A DNA stretch of 64,000 bases from an uncultured Flavobacteriales bacterium (lineage in GTDB: Bacteria > Bacteroidota > Bacteroidia > Flavobacteriales_D > Crocinitomicaceae), in assembly GCA_943789205.1 (NCBI GenBank), contig CALSTG010000001.1, positions 1,106,435-1,170,434 of the forward strand. The letters are read 5' to 3'. Numbering within the stretch: position 1 is the stretch's first letter; every line of letters starts with the position of its first letter. Of the stretch, positions 8,038-17,718 are shown one piece after another. A program made the position numbers and the translations under genes. A model generated the notes under the pieces. It was given only the letters and a program-made list of their open reading frames with translations, was not told the DNA's origin and did no database searches.

Positions 8038-11000
8038 ATGACCAATATAGATTCAATAAAAAAAGAACTAAATTTCTTCATAAAGAAGTATTACAAAAAT
8101 AAATTACTAAAAGGTTTTTTATATTTCTTAGTCATCTTTTTGTCATCCTTTTATATTATTTCTTTTGCTGAGTTTTTTGGGCGCTTTAATTCCGTTATTC
8201 GTTTATCTTTTTTAATTGGTTTTATTATTTTAAATACTTACATATTTTCTGTTTATTGTATACAACCATTGTGGTGTTTACTAAATGACAAGAGAAGATT
8301 GAAGCATGCTACAGCTGCTAAAATGATTGGTAATTTATTCCCAGACATAGCGGATCAATTAACGAATTTATTACAATTAGAAGGTCAAAGAAATAAAGAA
8401 AGTAATAACGTTATATCTCTTTTACAAGCAAGTATAGAACAAAAAATAAGCAATATTGGATTTATAGAGTTTTCAAAAGCAATTTCTTATTCGGAGAGTA
8501 AAAAGTATTTAAAATATGTACTACCTGCAGTGATGTTGTTTTTCCTTTTTTTAGGTTTTTTACCAGAAATGTTTACCCAGGGTTCCTATAGGGTTTTGAA
8601 TTTTTCACAGGAATTTAAGGAAAAAGCACCTTATCATTTTAGTTTAATTAACACAGATTTAAGTATATCAGAAGGGGAAGATTTAAAGGTTCAAATATTG
8701 TTATCTGGCAATAATTTTCCAGATAGATTATATATGAATTCAGAGAGAGGCGTATTCTTAATGAATAGGTTACAAACTAATTTATTTGAAACGATAATAC
8801 GCAAACCTAAAAACAAACAATCCTTTTATATCACTTCTTCAAAGTTTAAAAGCCCTATTTATACTATTAAAGTGCTAGGGAAAAACATCTTAGGTAAATG
8901 GGATGCATTAATAACTTTTCCTAGCTATTTAAATATGAAGGAAGATTTAATTAAAAATTCTGGTGATATAATAGTTCCAGAAGGAAGTGAAATTATATGG
9001 AGTGGTAAAACACGTAATGTATCACAAATTAAAATATCTAGCGGCGATGAACGAAAAGATTTTGTAACATCAGGATTTAATTTTAAAGCGAAATTTTTAA
9101 AAACCCAAGATGTAAACATTGTATTAACTAATACATATACCAATTTAAATGATTCTTTGAATTATACAGTAGAGGTTATAAAGGATGCTTACCCAACAAT
9201 AAGTGTTGAGGAACGAAAAGACTCTTTACAACAAGGGGTAAGATATTTTCAAGGAATGGTTACAGATGATTATGGTTTGAAAAAATTAAATTTTCATTAC
9301 ACAGTTAAAGCAAAAAATGGAAAGAAAAGTAATAAGGTTATTAATTTTAAAAACGTAAAAGGAACTCGTAATAGTTTTGTTTACAGTATTGATTTTAATA
9401 AGGAAAAAATTGCTTTAGAGGATGAAATAATTTATTTCTTTTCAGTTTCGGATAATGACGGTGTTAATGGATCGAAAACAACAAAGAGTGGTCAATATGT
9501 ATATGAACTTCCTAGTTTAATTGATTTTAATGAAAAAAGAAATACTGAACAAAATGAAATAAAAAAGGAATTAAATAAGGTTTTAAAAGCCACTCAAAAA
9601 TTTCAAGACGAAATAAATAAATTAAATAAAGAATTAAAAAAGAACCAATCGAATACTTGGAATAAACTTAATGATATTAACAATCTGAAAGAACAACAAC
9701 AAGAATTATTAAATAAACTGGAGCAAGTTCAGCAGAAAATGGACAATTCTATTCAGGAAAAAAATCAGTTATCCGAATTAGATAAAGAACTTTTAGAAAA
9801 ACAAGATTTATTAGAAGAACTTTTAAATAAAGTAATGGATGATGAATTAAAAAAATTACTTGAAGAGCTAGAAGAATTGTTAAAGAATAATGAAAAACAG
9901 AAGTTAAATGAAAAAATGAATGAGCTTGATCAAAGTGCTGAGGATATGAAAAAACAGCTTGATAGAAGTTTAGAAATGTTAAAAAAACTTCAGGTAAATG
10001 AGAAAATTGACGATATAGAAAAAGAACTACAAGAATTAGCTAATAAACAAGAAAAACTATCGTCGGAAAAAGAGAAAAATATTGAAGAACAAAAACAAAT
10101 AAAAGAAAGCTTTGATAAAATAAAGGAACAATTAAACAATTTAGATTCTCTTAATAATAAACTAGAAACCCCCCTTGATTTAGAAGAAACCAATAAAGAA
10201 GAAAACGCCATAGATGATGCTTTAGAGAAAGCAAATGAAGAATTATCTAAAAACAAAAATTCTAAAGCGTCTAAGAGTCAAAAAAACGCCTCAGAAAAAA
10301 TGCAAGATTTAGCAAATAAATTAGATCAGATGCAACAGAAATCCTCTCAAAGTCAGCAAGAGGAAGATATGGATGATTTACGAAAAATTCTAGAGGCTCT
10401 TGTTATTTTAAGTCTAGAACAAGAGGGATTGATGAATAAATTTATAAAAGTTAGAGCAACAGATCCTGCTTTTCGAAAGTATGGAAGGGTTCAAAAACGA
10501 ATAAATGACGATACAAAGATTGTTGAAGATAGTTTATTGTCTCTTGCAAAACGCCAACCTGTATTAGCAACTTTTATTGATAAAGAACTGAACGAGCTAA
10601 GTTTTACTCAAAAGAAATCAATTGAATTTATCGGAGATAGAAATAAAAATAAAGTAACTCAAAACCAACAAGGCTCTATGACTTCATATAATAATCTTGC
10701 ATTATTATTAAATGAGGTACTTCAGAGTATGCAAGCACAAATGCAAATGATGAATCCGGGTAGCGGTCAATGTAACAAGCCAGGAGGTAAAGGAAAACCT
10801 AAAGCTGGGCCTTCAATGAATTCAGGAGATATGAAGGAAATGTTGAAGAATCAATTGGATCAACTTAAAAAAGGTAAGCAAGAAGGTGGTAAAAATGAAG
10901 GTGGTAAAAAAGGCGGTGATAAGGGGGAAAACGGGTCAGACGGTATAGGTAGTAAAGGTCTAGCTAAAATAGCAGCAGAACAGTCTGCTATTCGTAAAAA

Positions 11001-11367
11001 ACTTGAACAACTTCGTAATCAATTAAATAAAGATGGTAATGGAACAGGTAATGGCTTAAACCCATTAATAGAAGAATTAAAAGAACAACAGAAAAGTATA
11101 ATAAATAAAAATATAGGAGATAAAACAATACAGAGACAACAAGAAATACTTACGAGATTACTAGAAAGTGAGAAAGCTTTAATAGAAAGAGGTTTTGATG
11201 AAAAAAGAGAATCAAAAACAGGAAAAAACACTGAAAAAAGTAACCAAATTCTTTTTAATGAGTATAACAAAGAAAAATTGAAAAGAATTGAATTATTACG
11301 TTTTGCGGAGCCGTCTTATAAAAAATACTATAAAGAGAAAGCAAACGAATATTTCGATGAAAATTAA
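8038..11367 (+). CDS. DUF4175-family membrane protein with long coiled coil
   Basis: A 1109-residue protein. Three membrane segments lie in the first 180 residues (about 23-48, 54-75 and 157-180), followed by an extracytoplasmic beta-rich region to about 490. A very long K/E/Q/N-rich coiled coil occupies about 500-790, and the tail is low-complexity G/K/N/Q-rich (about 900-1000). Layout and neighbourhood (RsbW-like ATPase, ybeY, mnmG) match the Bacteroidota DUF4175 family, whose function is unknown. It is more AT-rich than most genes here and heavy in Lys, Asn and Ile codons. The RsbW-like gene follows 14 bp after the stop, so they likely form an operon. Confidence 0.85.
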   Translation: MTNIDSIKKELNFFIKKYYKNKLLKGFLYFLVIFLSSFYIISFAEFFGRFNSVIRLSFLIGFIILNTYIFSVYCIQPLWCLLNDKRRLKHATAAKMIGNLFPDIADQLTNLLQLEGQRNKESNNVISLLQASIEQKISNIGFIEFSKAISYSESKKYLKYVLPAVMLFFLFLGFLPEMFTQGSYRVLNFSQEFKEKAPYHFSLINTDLSISEGEDLKVQILLSGNNFPDRLYMNSERGVFLMNRLQTNLFETIIRKPKNKQSFYITSSKFKSPIYTIKVLGKNILGKWDALITFPSYLNMKEDLIKNSGDIIVPEGSEIIWSGKTRNVSQIKISSGDERKDFVTSGFNFKAKFLKTQDVNIVLTNTYTNLNDSLNYTVEVIKDAYPTISVEERKDSLQQGVRYFQGMVTDDYGLKKLNFHYTVKAKNGKKSNKVINFKNVKGTRNSFVYSIDFNKEKIALEDEIIYFFSVSDNDGVNGSKTTKSGQYVYELPSLIDFNEKRNTEQNEIKKELNKVLKATQKFQDEINKLNKELKKNQSNTWNKLNDINNLKEQQQELLNKLEQVQQKMDNSIQEKNQLSELDKELLEKQDLLEELLNKVMDDELKKLLEELEELLKNNEKQKLNEKMNELDQSAEDMKKQLDRSLEMLKKLQVNEKIDDIEKELQELANKQEKLSSEKEKNIEEQKQIKESFDKIKEQLNNLDSLNNKLETPLDLEETNKEENAIDDALEKANEELSKNKNSKASKSQKNASEKMQDLANKLDQMQQKSSQSQQEEDMDDLRKILEALVILSLEQEGLMNKFIKVRATDPAFRKYGRVQKRINDDTKIVEDSLLSLAKRQPVLATFIDKELNELSFTQKKSIEFIGDRNKNKVTQNQQGSMTSYNNLALLLNEVLQSMQAQMQMMNPGSGQCNKPGGKGKPKAGPSMNSGDMKEMLKNQLDQLKKGKQEGGKNEGGKKGGDKGENGSDGIGSKGLAKIAAEQSAIRKKLEQLRNQLNKDGNGTGNGLNPLIEELKEQQKSIINKNIGDKTIQRQQEILTRLLESEKALIERGFDEKRESKTGKNTEKSNQILFNEYNKEKLKRIELLRFAEPSYKKYYKEKANEYFDEN

Positions 11368-11381
11368 TATTGGTGAATACT

Positions 11382-11795
11382 ATGAGTAATAAGTATAGTG
11401 TTATTGAGTCTTTAAAATTAGCGTCAACATATAATTCCGTTGCAGACATTGAAAGATTAATAGATAAGGTTTGTAATAGCGTAGGTGTGAATGAAGATGC
11501 CTACGGTAATGTTTTAATAGCCGTTACAGAAGCTGTGAATAACGCGATTCAACATGGAAATAAAGAGAATGAAGCGTTAACTATAAATGTATCAGTTTCT
11601 GATAATGATGAAAAGGTTTGTTTTTCAGTTAAAGATGAGGGGCCAGGTTTTGATTTCAACAACTTACCTGATCCAACAGCTCCAGAAAATCTTTTGAAAG
11701 AAAACGGAAGAGGTATTTTTTTAATGCGTAATCTAGCAGATGAGGTTGAATTCACAGGCGAAGGCAATGAGGTTTGTTTGTTTTTTATTAAATGA
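11382..11795 (+). CDS. RsbW/SpoIIAB-like ATP-binding protein (HATPase_c_2)
   Basis: A single GHKL ATPase domain of 137 residues: N-box EAVNNAIQHGN (about 50-60), G1 box DEGPGFD (85-91) and G2 box GRGIFLM (109-115). This is the fold of anti-sigma-factor serine kinases such as RsbW, here without a partner anti-anti-sigma gene nearby. I chose ATG 11382; in-frame TTG and GTG codons at 11370 and 11373 are less likely. It is always found beside ybeY/mnmG in related genomes as far as I recall; its target is unknown. The stop overlaps the ybeY ATG by 4 bp. Confidence 0.85.
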   Translation: MSNKYSVIESLKLASTYNSVADIERLIDKVCNSVGVNEDAYGNVLIAVTEAVNNAIQHGNKENEALTINVSVSDNDEKVCFSVKDEGPGFDFNNLPDPTAPENLLKENGRGIFLMRNLADEVEFTGEGNEVCLFFIK

Positions 11796-12217
11796 CCACT
11801 TTTCATTTTGAAGATGTAAAGCCTTTTGATTTAGACTCAAAAAAATACAATCAAAAAATAAGCTATATAGTTGATAATGAAGGTTTTATAGAAAAAGAAA
11901 TCACTGTTGTTTTATGTTCAGATCCATATCTGTTAAAAATGAACAAACAACACCTCAATCACGATTATTTTACAGACATCATTACTTTTTCATACAATAC
12001 CGATAACCAAATTAGTGGAGATCTTTTTATAAGTTTGGATCGTTTAAAGGACAATGCAGTAATTTTTGATGTTTCAGTTAATGAAGAACTAGAAAGAGTT
12101 ATCTATCATGGTGTCTTACACTTGTGTGGCTACAAGGACAAAACAGATAAAGAAGTTAGTGTGATGAGAGAAAAAGAAAAGTATTATTTAGAGTGTGATG
12201 TTTCACGTGAAACATAA
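11792..12217 (+). CDS. ybeY: Endoribonuclease YbeY (rRNA maturation factor)
   Basis: Metal-dependent endoribonuclease used in 16S rRNA 3'-end processing and ribosome quality control. The zinc-site motif is His106-G-V-L-His110-L-C-G-Y. The third ligand, usually His in GYDH, is replaced by K115-D116 (GYKDKTDKE), a form I associate with Bacteroidota YbeY. Length 141 is normal. It starts within the stop of the RsbW-like gene (ATGA overlap). Its final codons (V-S-R-E-T) are encoded by a perfect parS palindrome. Confidence 0.92.
   Translation: MTTFHFEDVKPFDLDSKKYNQKISYIVDNEGFIEKEITVVLCSDPYLLKMNKQHLNHDYFTDIITFSYNTDNQISGDLFISLDRLKDNAVIFDVSVNEELERVIYHGVLHLCGYKDKTDKEVSVMREKEKYYLECDVSRET
12199..12214. 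promoter_or_regulatory. parS: parS site 1 (perfect ParB-binding palindrome)
   Basis: TGTTTCACGTGAAACA is an exact 16-bp match to the bacterial chromosomal parS consensus. It lies inside the last codons of ybeY. ParB loading here would nucleate the segregation complex. Confidence 0.88.
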
Positions 12218-12238
12218 TACGATTAATATTTTTTGATT

Positions 12239-12246
12239 TAATTTTG
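12239..12246 (+). promoter_or_regulatory. Putative -7 promoter box for mnmG
   Basis: TAATTTTG matches TAnnTTTG, 23 bp before the mnmG ATG. Its last two bases overlap parS site 2, so the expected transcription start falls inside a ParB site. Confidence 0.45.
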
Positions 12247-12260
12247 TTCCACGTGAAACA
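12245..12260. promoter_or_regulatory. parS: parS site 2 (one mismatch)
   Basis: TGTTCCACGTGAAACA fits TGTTNCACGTGAAACA, one change from the perfect palindrome. It starts 46 bp after site 1 and 25 bp before the mnmG start. Confidence 0.82.
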
Positions 12261-12269
12261 AATAAAAAA

Positions 12270-14141
12270 ATGTTAACAAAATACGATGTTATAGTTGTTG
12301 GTGCGGGTCATGCTGGTTGTGAAGCAGCGTATTGTGCAGCAACAATGGGGAGTAGTGTGTTGCTTGTTACCATGAACATGAACACAATTGCTCAAATGAG
12401 CTGTAACCCTGCTATGGGGGGTGTGGCAAAAGGACAAATTTTAAGAGAAATTGATGCTTTAGGAGGGGCCTCTGCAATAATAAGTGATAAAAGTGCTATT
12501 CAATTTAGGATGTTGAATAAGTCTAAAGGTCCAGCAATGTGGTCGCCAAGAAGCCAGAATGACAGACAAATGTTTTCTAACGAGTGGCGCTTACGATTAG
12601 AACAGAATGAAAACATTGACTTTTGGCAAGACATGTGCACAGGGATTTGTGTAAATAAAGGTGTTGTTACAGGAGTAAAGACAGCTTTAGGTATAGAGAT
12701 ACATGGTAAAAGCGTTATTCTAACGAACGGAACTTTTTTAAATGGGCTAATTCATTTAGGCGAAAAGCAGTTTGGAGGAGGACGAGCAGCAGAGCGTGCT
12801 TCAACGGGAATAACAGAACAACTAGTATCTTTAGGTTTTGAAGCTGGAAGGATGAAAACAGGCACCCCGCCTAGGGTTGATGGTAGGTCGTTAGATTATT
12901 CCAAAATGGAGGAACAACCAGGAGATCAAAACCCTTCTAAGTTTAGTTTTTCAGACACCAAACCCCTAAATAAACAACGTCCCTGTTTCATTACCTACAC
13001 CAATCCCGAAACCCACAAAACCCTTGAAAAAGGATTTGATAGATCTCCAATGTTTAATGGTGCAATCAACAGCACGGGTCCAAGATATTGCCCGAGCATT
13101 GAAGATAAAATCAATAGGTTTGCGGATCGTGATCGGCATCAGATTTTTGTAGAACCAGAAGGATGGGATACTATAGAGATTTATGTAAACGGATTTAGTA
13201 CGTCTCTTCCTGAAGAAATTCAACTTGAAGCAATGAAAACAATACCAGGGTTTGAAAAAGTTAAAATGTTTAGACCTGGTTACGCAATAGAGTATGATTA
13301 TTTCCCGCCTACTCAGTTAAAACACACGCTAGAAACAAAAAGGATTAAAAACCTTTATTTTGCAGGTCAAATTAACGGAACAACGGGTTATGAAGAAGCT
13401 GCGTGTCAAGGTTTAATGGCAGGTATTAATGCGAACCTAAACACAAAAGGTAAAGAACCATTTCTATTATCGCGTAGCGAAGCATACATTGGCGTTCTCA
13501 TAGATGACTTAATTACTAAAGGTACAGATGAGCCATACCGTATGTTTACTAGCCGTGCTGAGTACAGGATTTTATTGAGACAAGACAATGCTGACATTAG
13601 ATTAACCCCCCTTGGTTTTAAAATAGGGTTGGCAGATTTAAAAAGAAAAGAACGTGTAGATAAGAAAATTGAAGGTACTAAGACTTTTAAAAAAGACCTT
13701 AGAAAAATTGCAATAGCACCCGAACAGGTAAACCCATTTTTAAAGAGTATAGGAAGTGCTCCTATTTCTCAAAAAATGAAGCTATCATCCATAATAACGA
13801 GACCGAAAGTCTATTTAAATAATCTTTTGGAGCTTTCGTTAGAAGCGAAAAAGATAGCGCGGGATATTCACACGATACATGAGGAAATACTAGACCAGGT
13901 AGAGATTCAGATGAAGTATGACGGTTATATAGAGCGAGAGCAGGATCAGGTACAAAAAATGAGTAGACTTGAGAATGTCCGAATACCAGAAGACATTGAC
14001 TTTAGAAAATTAAACAGCTTAAGCACAGAAGCAAAAGAAAAGCTTTCCGAAATAAAACCTGTGACAATAGGGCAAGCCTCGAGGGTTTCAGGTGTATCAC
14101 CTAGCGATGTATCCGTTTTGTTGGTTTACATGGGTAGATAG
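12270..14141 (+). CDS. mnmG: tRNA U34 carboxymethylaminomethyl synthase subunit MnmG (GidA)
   Basis: FAD-dependent partner of MnmE that adds the cmnm5 group to U34 of certain tRNAs. The dinucleotide-binding motif is [10 protein letters not shown] (11-20). [30 protein letters not shown] and the C-terminal [16 protein letters not shown] and SRAEYR segments are family signatures. Length 623 is standard. It is the last gene of the run starting at 8038 but probably also has its own promoter just upstream. mnmG next to parS sites is typical of origin-proximal DNA. Confidence 0.97.
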   Translation: MLTKYDVIVVGAGHAGCEAAYCAATMGSSVLLVTMNMNTIAQMSCNPAMGGVAKGQILREIDALGGASAIISDKSAIQFRMLNKSKGPAMWSPRSQNDRQMFSNEWRLRLEQNENIDFWQDMCTGICVNKGVVTGVKTALGIEIHGKSVILTNGTFLNGLIHLGEKQFGGGRAAERASTGITEQLVSLGFEAGRMKTGTPPRVDGRSLDYSKMEEQPGDQNPSKFSFSDTKPLNKQRPCFITYTNPETHKTLEKGFDRSPMFNGAINSTGPRYCPSIEDKINRFADRDRHQIFVEPEGWDTIEIYVNGFSTSLPEEIQLEAMKTIPGFEKVKMFRPGYAIEYDYFPPTQLKHTLETKRIKNLYFAGQINGTTGYEEAACQGLMAGINANLNTKGKEPFLLSRSEAYIGVLIDDLITKGTDEPYRMFTSRAEYRILLRQDNADIRLTPLGFKIGLADLKRKERVDKKIEGTKTFKKDLRKIAIAPEQVNPFLKSIGSAPISQKMKLSSIITRPKVYLNNLLELSLEAKKIARDIHTIHEEILDQVEIQMKYDGYIEREQDQVQKMSRLENVRIPEDIDFRKLNSLSTEAKEKLSEIKPVTIGQASRVSGVSPSDVSVLLVYMGR

Positions 14142-14240
14142 TCCTTTTAAGCCCGCACAACCGTGTTTTAAATCGCCCGGCAAGTAATCCTTTAAAAAAA
14201 ACCAGAAAAGCGCTTAAAACAAAACTATAAGAGTCGGTTT

Positions 14241-15338
14241 TTATTGAAAAACACGAACGTAGTCTACAGCCATGGTTTGCGGAAACAATGTGCTAGCATT
14301 AGGACTTCCCGGCCAATTACCTCCAACGGCAACGTTAAGAATTAAAAAGAAGTTTTGGTGAAAGGCGCTCAGATTCGGATTTGTAATATCAATAACATGA
14401 TATTGTACGTCATCTCTTAAAAATTTTATTGCGCTCTCGTCCCAAATGATTGAAAAAACATGAAACTCTTCAGCATACATTTCGCCAACACTTAAAGAGC
14501 TGTTATCACCATATGAAGCATGGCTTCCATTGTCGCTCCAGTGAACAGTTCCATATATGGTTCTGTCATTGTAGGCACCACCACCTACTAACTCCATAAT
14601 ATCAATTTCACCGCAGTCAGGCCAGCCCACACTTGGTATGTTGTCCCCGAGCATCCATATAGCAGGCCAGAAACCCTGTCCGTAAGGAAGTGCAGCACGA
14701 ACATCAATACGTCCGTACTTAAACGATTGAAGCCCCTGAGTTTTAATCCTAGAAGAGGTGTAGTTAAATGAAGCTGCAGACTCTTCCTTTGCAGTAATCT
14801 TTAATAATCCGTCTTCGACAACGGTGTTCTCTTCTTTATAAAACTGAAGCTCGTTGTTTCCCCAACCCCAGGATCCATTTCCGATTTCTTGTACCCAGTC
14901 AGAAGACAAAGTATTTCCGTTAAATTCATCACTCCAAACTAAATCGTAACCAGGATAAATATTAGGTGTTGTGTAACCAACAGTTGGAACGCCGCCGGTG
15001 TAACCAACGTCTGAAATGTCAATAACCTCTATTTTTTCTATGTAATCATATGGGGTTACATGAGCTCTTGTTTTCAGGGTATATACACCTATTGTTGCAA
15101 AGGTATAATTTGCTGAACCATCGTTAGACTCTGTGTAAGTAGAGTCTTCGCCGTCATAAAACATAAAACTATAAAAGTTAGCGCCCTGAGCGGAAGCTTG
15201 AACCTCAACGAGACCTTCGTCGATGATTAAAGAGGTATTTAATTCTGTTGGTAAAATAACAGAAGAGCCTTCGTCGTCGGGGTCACAAGCAACACAAACG
15301 AAAAGCACCAAAAAAATCGTAAAATAGTTTTTAAACAT
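14241..15338 (-). CDS. GH16 beta-glucanase (laminarinase-like) lipoprotein
   Basis: A surface lipoprotein hydrolase likely cutting beta-1,3-glucan (laminarin). The signal ends at lipobox VCVAC with Cys18. A PKD- or Ig-like domain (about 35-110) precedes the GH16 catalytic domain (about 125-365). The catalytic motif is E244-I-D246-I-M-E249 (GEIDIMEL), and GFWPAIWML and the C-terminal VDYVRVFQ are typical of laminarinases. It is the last gene of the susC-susD-PKD-GH16 operon, with a 24-bp gap upstream. Exact glucan specificity is inferred from family and context. Confidence 0.92.
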   Translation of the reverse strand: MFKNYFTIFLVLFVCVACDPDDEGSSVILPTELNTSLIIDEGLVEVQASAQGANFYSFMFYDGEDSTYTESNDGSANYTFATIGVYTLKTRAHVTPYDYIEKIEVIDISDVGYTGGVPTVGYTTPNIYPGYDLVWSDEFNGNTLSSDWVQEIGNGSWGWGNNELQFYKEENTVVEDGLLKITAKEESAASFNYTSSRIKTQGLQSFKYGRIDVRAALPYGQGFWPAIWMLGDNIPSVGWPDCGEIDIMELVGGGAYNDRTIYGTVHWSDNGSHASYGDNSSLSVGEMYAEEFHVFSIIWDESAIKFLRDDVQYHVIDITNPNLSAFHQNFFLILNVAVGGNWPGSPNASTLFPQTMAVDYVRVFQ

Positions 15339-15362
15339 CTGTTTTTTAGAGGTTTATGAGTT

Positions 15363-16232
15363 TTATAGTTCAGGCTTTAGTTTCAAATACCACAACAAAC
15401 CGCCTTCGTGATGACCAAAAGCAAGGTGCATAGAGGTATCTGTTAATTCAATAATTTTATACGTGTTGACACCAGAGCCAAAACCAATGAATGAATCATT
15501 AGAAACACTTAATAATGTATCTGCCTCTTCTGTTATACTCCAAGACTCATTAAGCCTATTGTCATAAGGCGCTGTAAAGTCTGCTAGGTTTTCAAAAGAA
15601 CCAGGGTATTGGTCGGCAATAGTATTGTGAACATAAACGTCTCCATTGGTAACCATATCAAACTTATATTCATTCAGGTAAAATACGTATCGATCATCAT
15701 ACATACCACAGCCAGGTTTCGCGTTTACAGGTGCAGACCAATATTCAGGTGTATAACCTAAATCGGAAACAGGATCCGGCCCAACACCAAAGTGACCAGA
15801 AACAGTAGAGTCAATATACCAAGATTTAAAACCCGGACCATCAACACCCCCGGTAAGCATTGTAAATATAGGATTGTCGAGAAGGCCAGGATCCGTTTGA
15901 TCAATGGTTACTTCTTGGGTGGTTGTTTTTGATCCACCACTGTTAAACACGCTTAATGTAACAGTGTAAACACCCTCATTAGGGTAAACAGAAGAAACAC
16001 TTGCTCCCTCAGCCTTGAGACCATTACCAAAATCCCACATGTTTATAATATCAGGGTTTGCAGCTGTAAATATAATTACGTTGTCATTTGTATCGGATGG
16101 CGCATAAGTGAATAGCGCATCTGTATCGGAAGGAGGATCCCCTAATTGAGGATTTTCTTTTTTACATGCGTTTACTGCAAATAAAAGAACAACAGCAGTG
16201 ATAGCAATAAAAGGAGTAAATATAGTTTTCAT
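15363..16232 (-). CDS. PKD-domain lipoprotein, probable surface glycan-binding protein
   Basis: The signal peptide ends with lipobox VNAC (Cys23). Residues about 38-112 form a PKD domain (NMWDFGNG, then YPNEGVYTVTLSVFNSGG). The remaining roughly 175 residues are aromatic-rich (SWYID, PEYWSAPVNAKPGCGMYDDRYVFYL, LLWYLKLK) without a glycosidase motif I recognise. Position between susD and GH16 suggests a glycan-binding role (SGBP/SusE-F-like position), probably for laminarin. The binding function is inferred from context. Confidence 0.8.
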   Translation of the reverse strand: MKTIFTPFIAITAVVLLFAVNACKKENPQLGDPPSDTDALFTYAPSDTNDNVIIFTAANPDIINMWDFGNGLKAEGASVSSVYPNEGVYTVTLSVFNSGGSKTTTQEVTIDQTDPGLLDNPIFTMLTGGVDGPGFKSWYIDSTVSGHFGVGPDPVSDLGYTPEYWSAPVNAKPGCGMYDDRYVFYLNEYKFDMVTNGDVYVHNTIADQYPGSFENLADFTAPYDNRLNESWSITEEADTLLSVSNDSFIGFGSGVNTYKIIELTDTSMHLAFGHHEGGLLWYLKLKPEL

Positions 16233-16244
16233 GTTTTCTTGTTG

Positions 16245-17714
16245 TTAATAACCGTTATTTTGAGACCAGTTTCCACCAGCCAAGTCAATTTCTAATGTAG
16301 GTATAGGGAAGAGCTCGTGCTTGTTTGTTTGAAAGCCCTCTATGAAGTCTTGAGCGTTTCCTGCTCTCACAAGGTCGAAAAACCTGTGGCCTTCACACGC
16401 CAATTCAAGACGCCTTTCATTATAAATGTCATTAACAGAGCTTAATGTAACCAAAGGCATACTCACACGATTTCTAATTTCGTCAATAAAAGATTGAGCC
16501 ACCCCGGTATTACCATTTTGATAATGCGCTTCTGCCGCCATAAGCAACACATCAGCATATCTAATAACTCTATAGTTTACAGGGCTTGTTAAATCATTGT
16601 CTGGCAATCCAATTTCTCCTTGTCTTTTAATATACTTGTTATTATAAAACCCAGTATGTCCCCCCGCTCCTTGAGCATAAGTAATTGCGTCTGGGTTTGC
16701 TTGAGCAGCAATAAAAGCTTCAATATCTAAGACGGTCATATCTCTTCTTGGGTCAGCTGGATCGAAAGCGTCGTAAAGGTTTTGAGTAGGCAAGTTATAG
16801 CTGTTGCCATCACCATAGACAGGGCCTTCATATTGACGAATTCCCTGAAAACCGGGCCCGACATTTCCTTCTAAGCAAATAAAACACCCGTAACTTCCTC
16901 CTTCTGCTCCTGAATATTGAACGTCAAAAACAGTTTCACTGTTGTTTTCGTTTGCAACAGAAAACAAATCTGTATAGTCGTCAATAAGCGCATATGTTCC
17001 ACTAGCTATCACTTCGTCAAATGTATTTGCAGCCTCCGTCCATTTCTTTTGGTAGAGGTATGCTTTTCCTAATAACGAAAGAGCTGCGCCTTTTGTTGCT
17101 TTTCCTTTTATTAACGAAACAGTTTCGAGGACAGGTGCAGCCTCAATAAGGTCTTGTTCAATTTGAGCATAGACCTCGGACGCCGGAGTTCTAGGGATTT
17201 CTGTTGCCTGCTGCGCCCCGATGCGTTCATTAATAATAAGAGGAACATCACCGAAAACTTTTACCAACTCAAAATAATAGAAAGCTCTCAAAAATTTAGC
17301 CTCTGCTAATATTTGATCTTTCCCTGTAAATTCAATATTGTCTTTGTTTTCCATAATGAAATTACAACGGGTAATACCAGCATAATTCCATCGAAACAGG
17401 CTTCTTAACTCTAGGTTGACTCCACCGTGGGTCATGTCGTCAATTTGATGAAGACCCTGGGTGTCGTTTACACTTTCACCCCCGGCAATAGTGTTGTCTG
17501 AGGCAATTTCGCTAATCCAAACAGAAACAAAAGAACCCTGCAGTAAATCATAAGCACCAACAAGGGCTTGTTCATAATCCTCTTGTGATTGAAAGTAGTT
17601 TTCAGCATCTTGAGTATAAGGAGGGTTTATTTCTAAAAACTTATCACACCCTGAAAAAACTAAGGTGCAGCTTAAAATAAGCCCGCTTAAAAGTTTGTTT
17701 TTTATATCGTTCAT
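16245..17714 (-). CDS. susD: SusD/RagB-family glycan-binding lipoprotein
   Basis: Outer-surface lipoprotein that caps the SusC channel and captures oligosaccharide. Lipobox FSGC (Cys23) is followed by the usual SusD opening (DKFLEINPP). The AEAKFLRAFYYFELVKVFGDVPL segment is the family hallmark, and the C-terminal RRLELACEGHRFFDLVRAG and HELFPIPTLEID motifs confirm it. Length 489 is normal. It lies 4 bp after susC. Confidence 0.95.
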   Translation of the reverse strand: MNDIKNKLLSGLILSCTLVFSGCDKFLEINPPYTQDAENYFQSQEDYEQALVGAYDLLQGSFVSVWISEIASDNTIAGGESVNDTQGLHQIDDMTHGGVNLELRSLFRWNYAGITRCNFIMENKDNIEFTGKDQILAEAKFLRAFYYFELVKVFGDVPLIINERIGAQQATEIPRTPASEVYAQIEQDLIEAAPVLETVSLIKGKATKGAALSLLGKAYLYQKKWTEAANTFDEVIASGTYALIDDYTDLFSVANENNSETVFDVQYSGAEGGSYGCFICLEGNVGPGFQGIRQYEGPVYGDGNSYNLPTQNLYDAFDPADPRRDMTVLDIEAFIAAQANPDAITYAQGAGGHTGFYNNKYIKRQGEIGLPDNDLTSPVNYRVIRYADVLLMAAEAHYQNGNTGVAQSFIDEIRNRVSMPLVTLSSVNDIYNERRLELACEGHRFFDLVRAGNAQDFIEGFQTNKHELFPIPTLEIDLAGGNWSQNNGY

Positions 17715-17718
17715 GTTC

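Noticed and set aside
9990..10256. Minus-strand ORF rich in Ser and Phe inside the DUF4175 gene
   Set aside because: It is the complement of Lys/Glu/Leu-rich coiled-coil codons, a common artefact of such sequence.
14142..14240. Possible terminator between mnmG and the convergent GH16 gene
   Set aside because: No convincing inverted repeat followed by a T-run was found on either strand.
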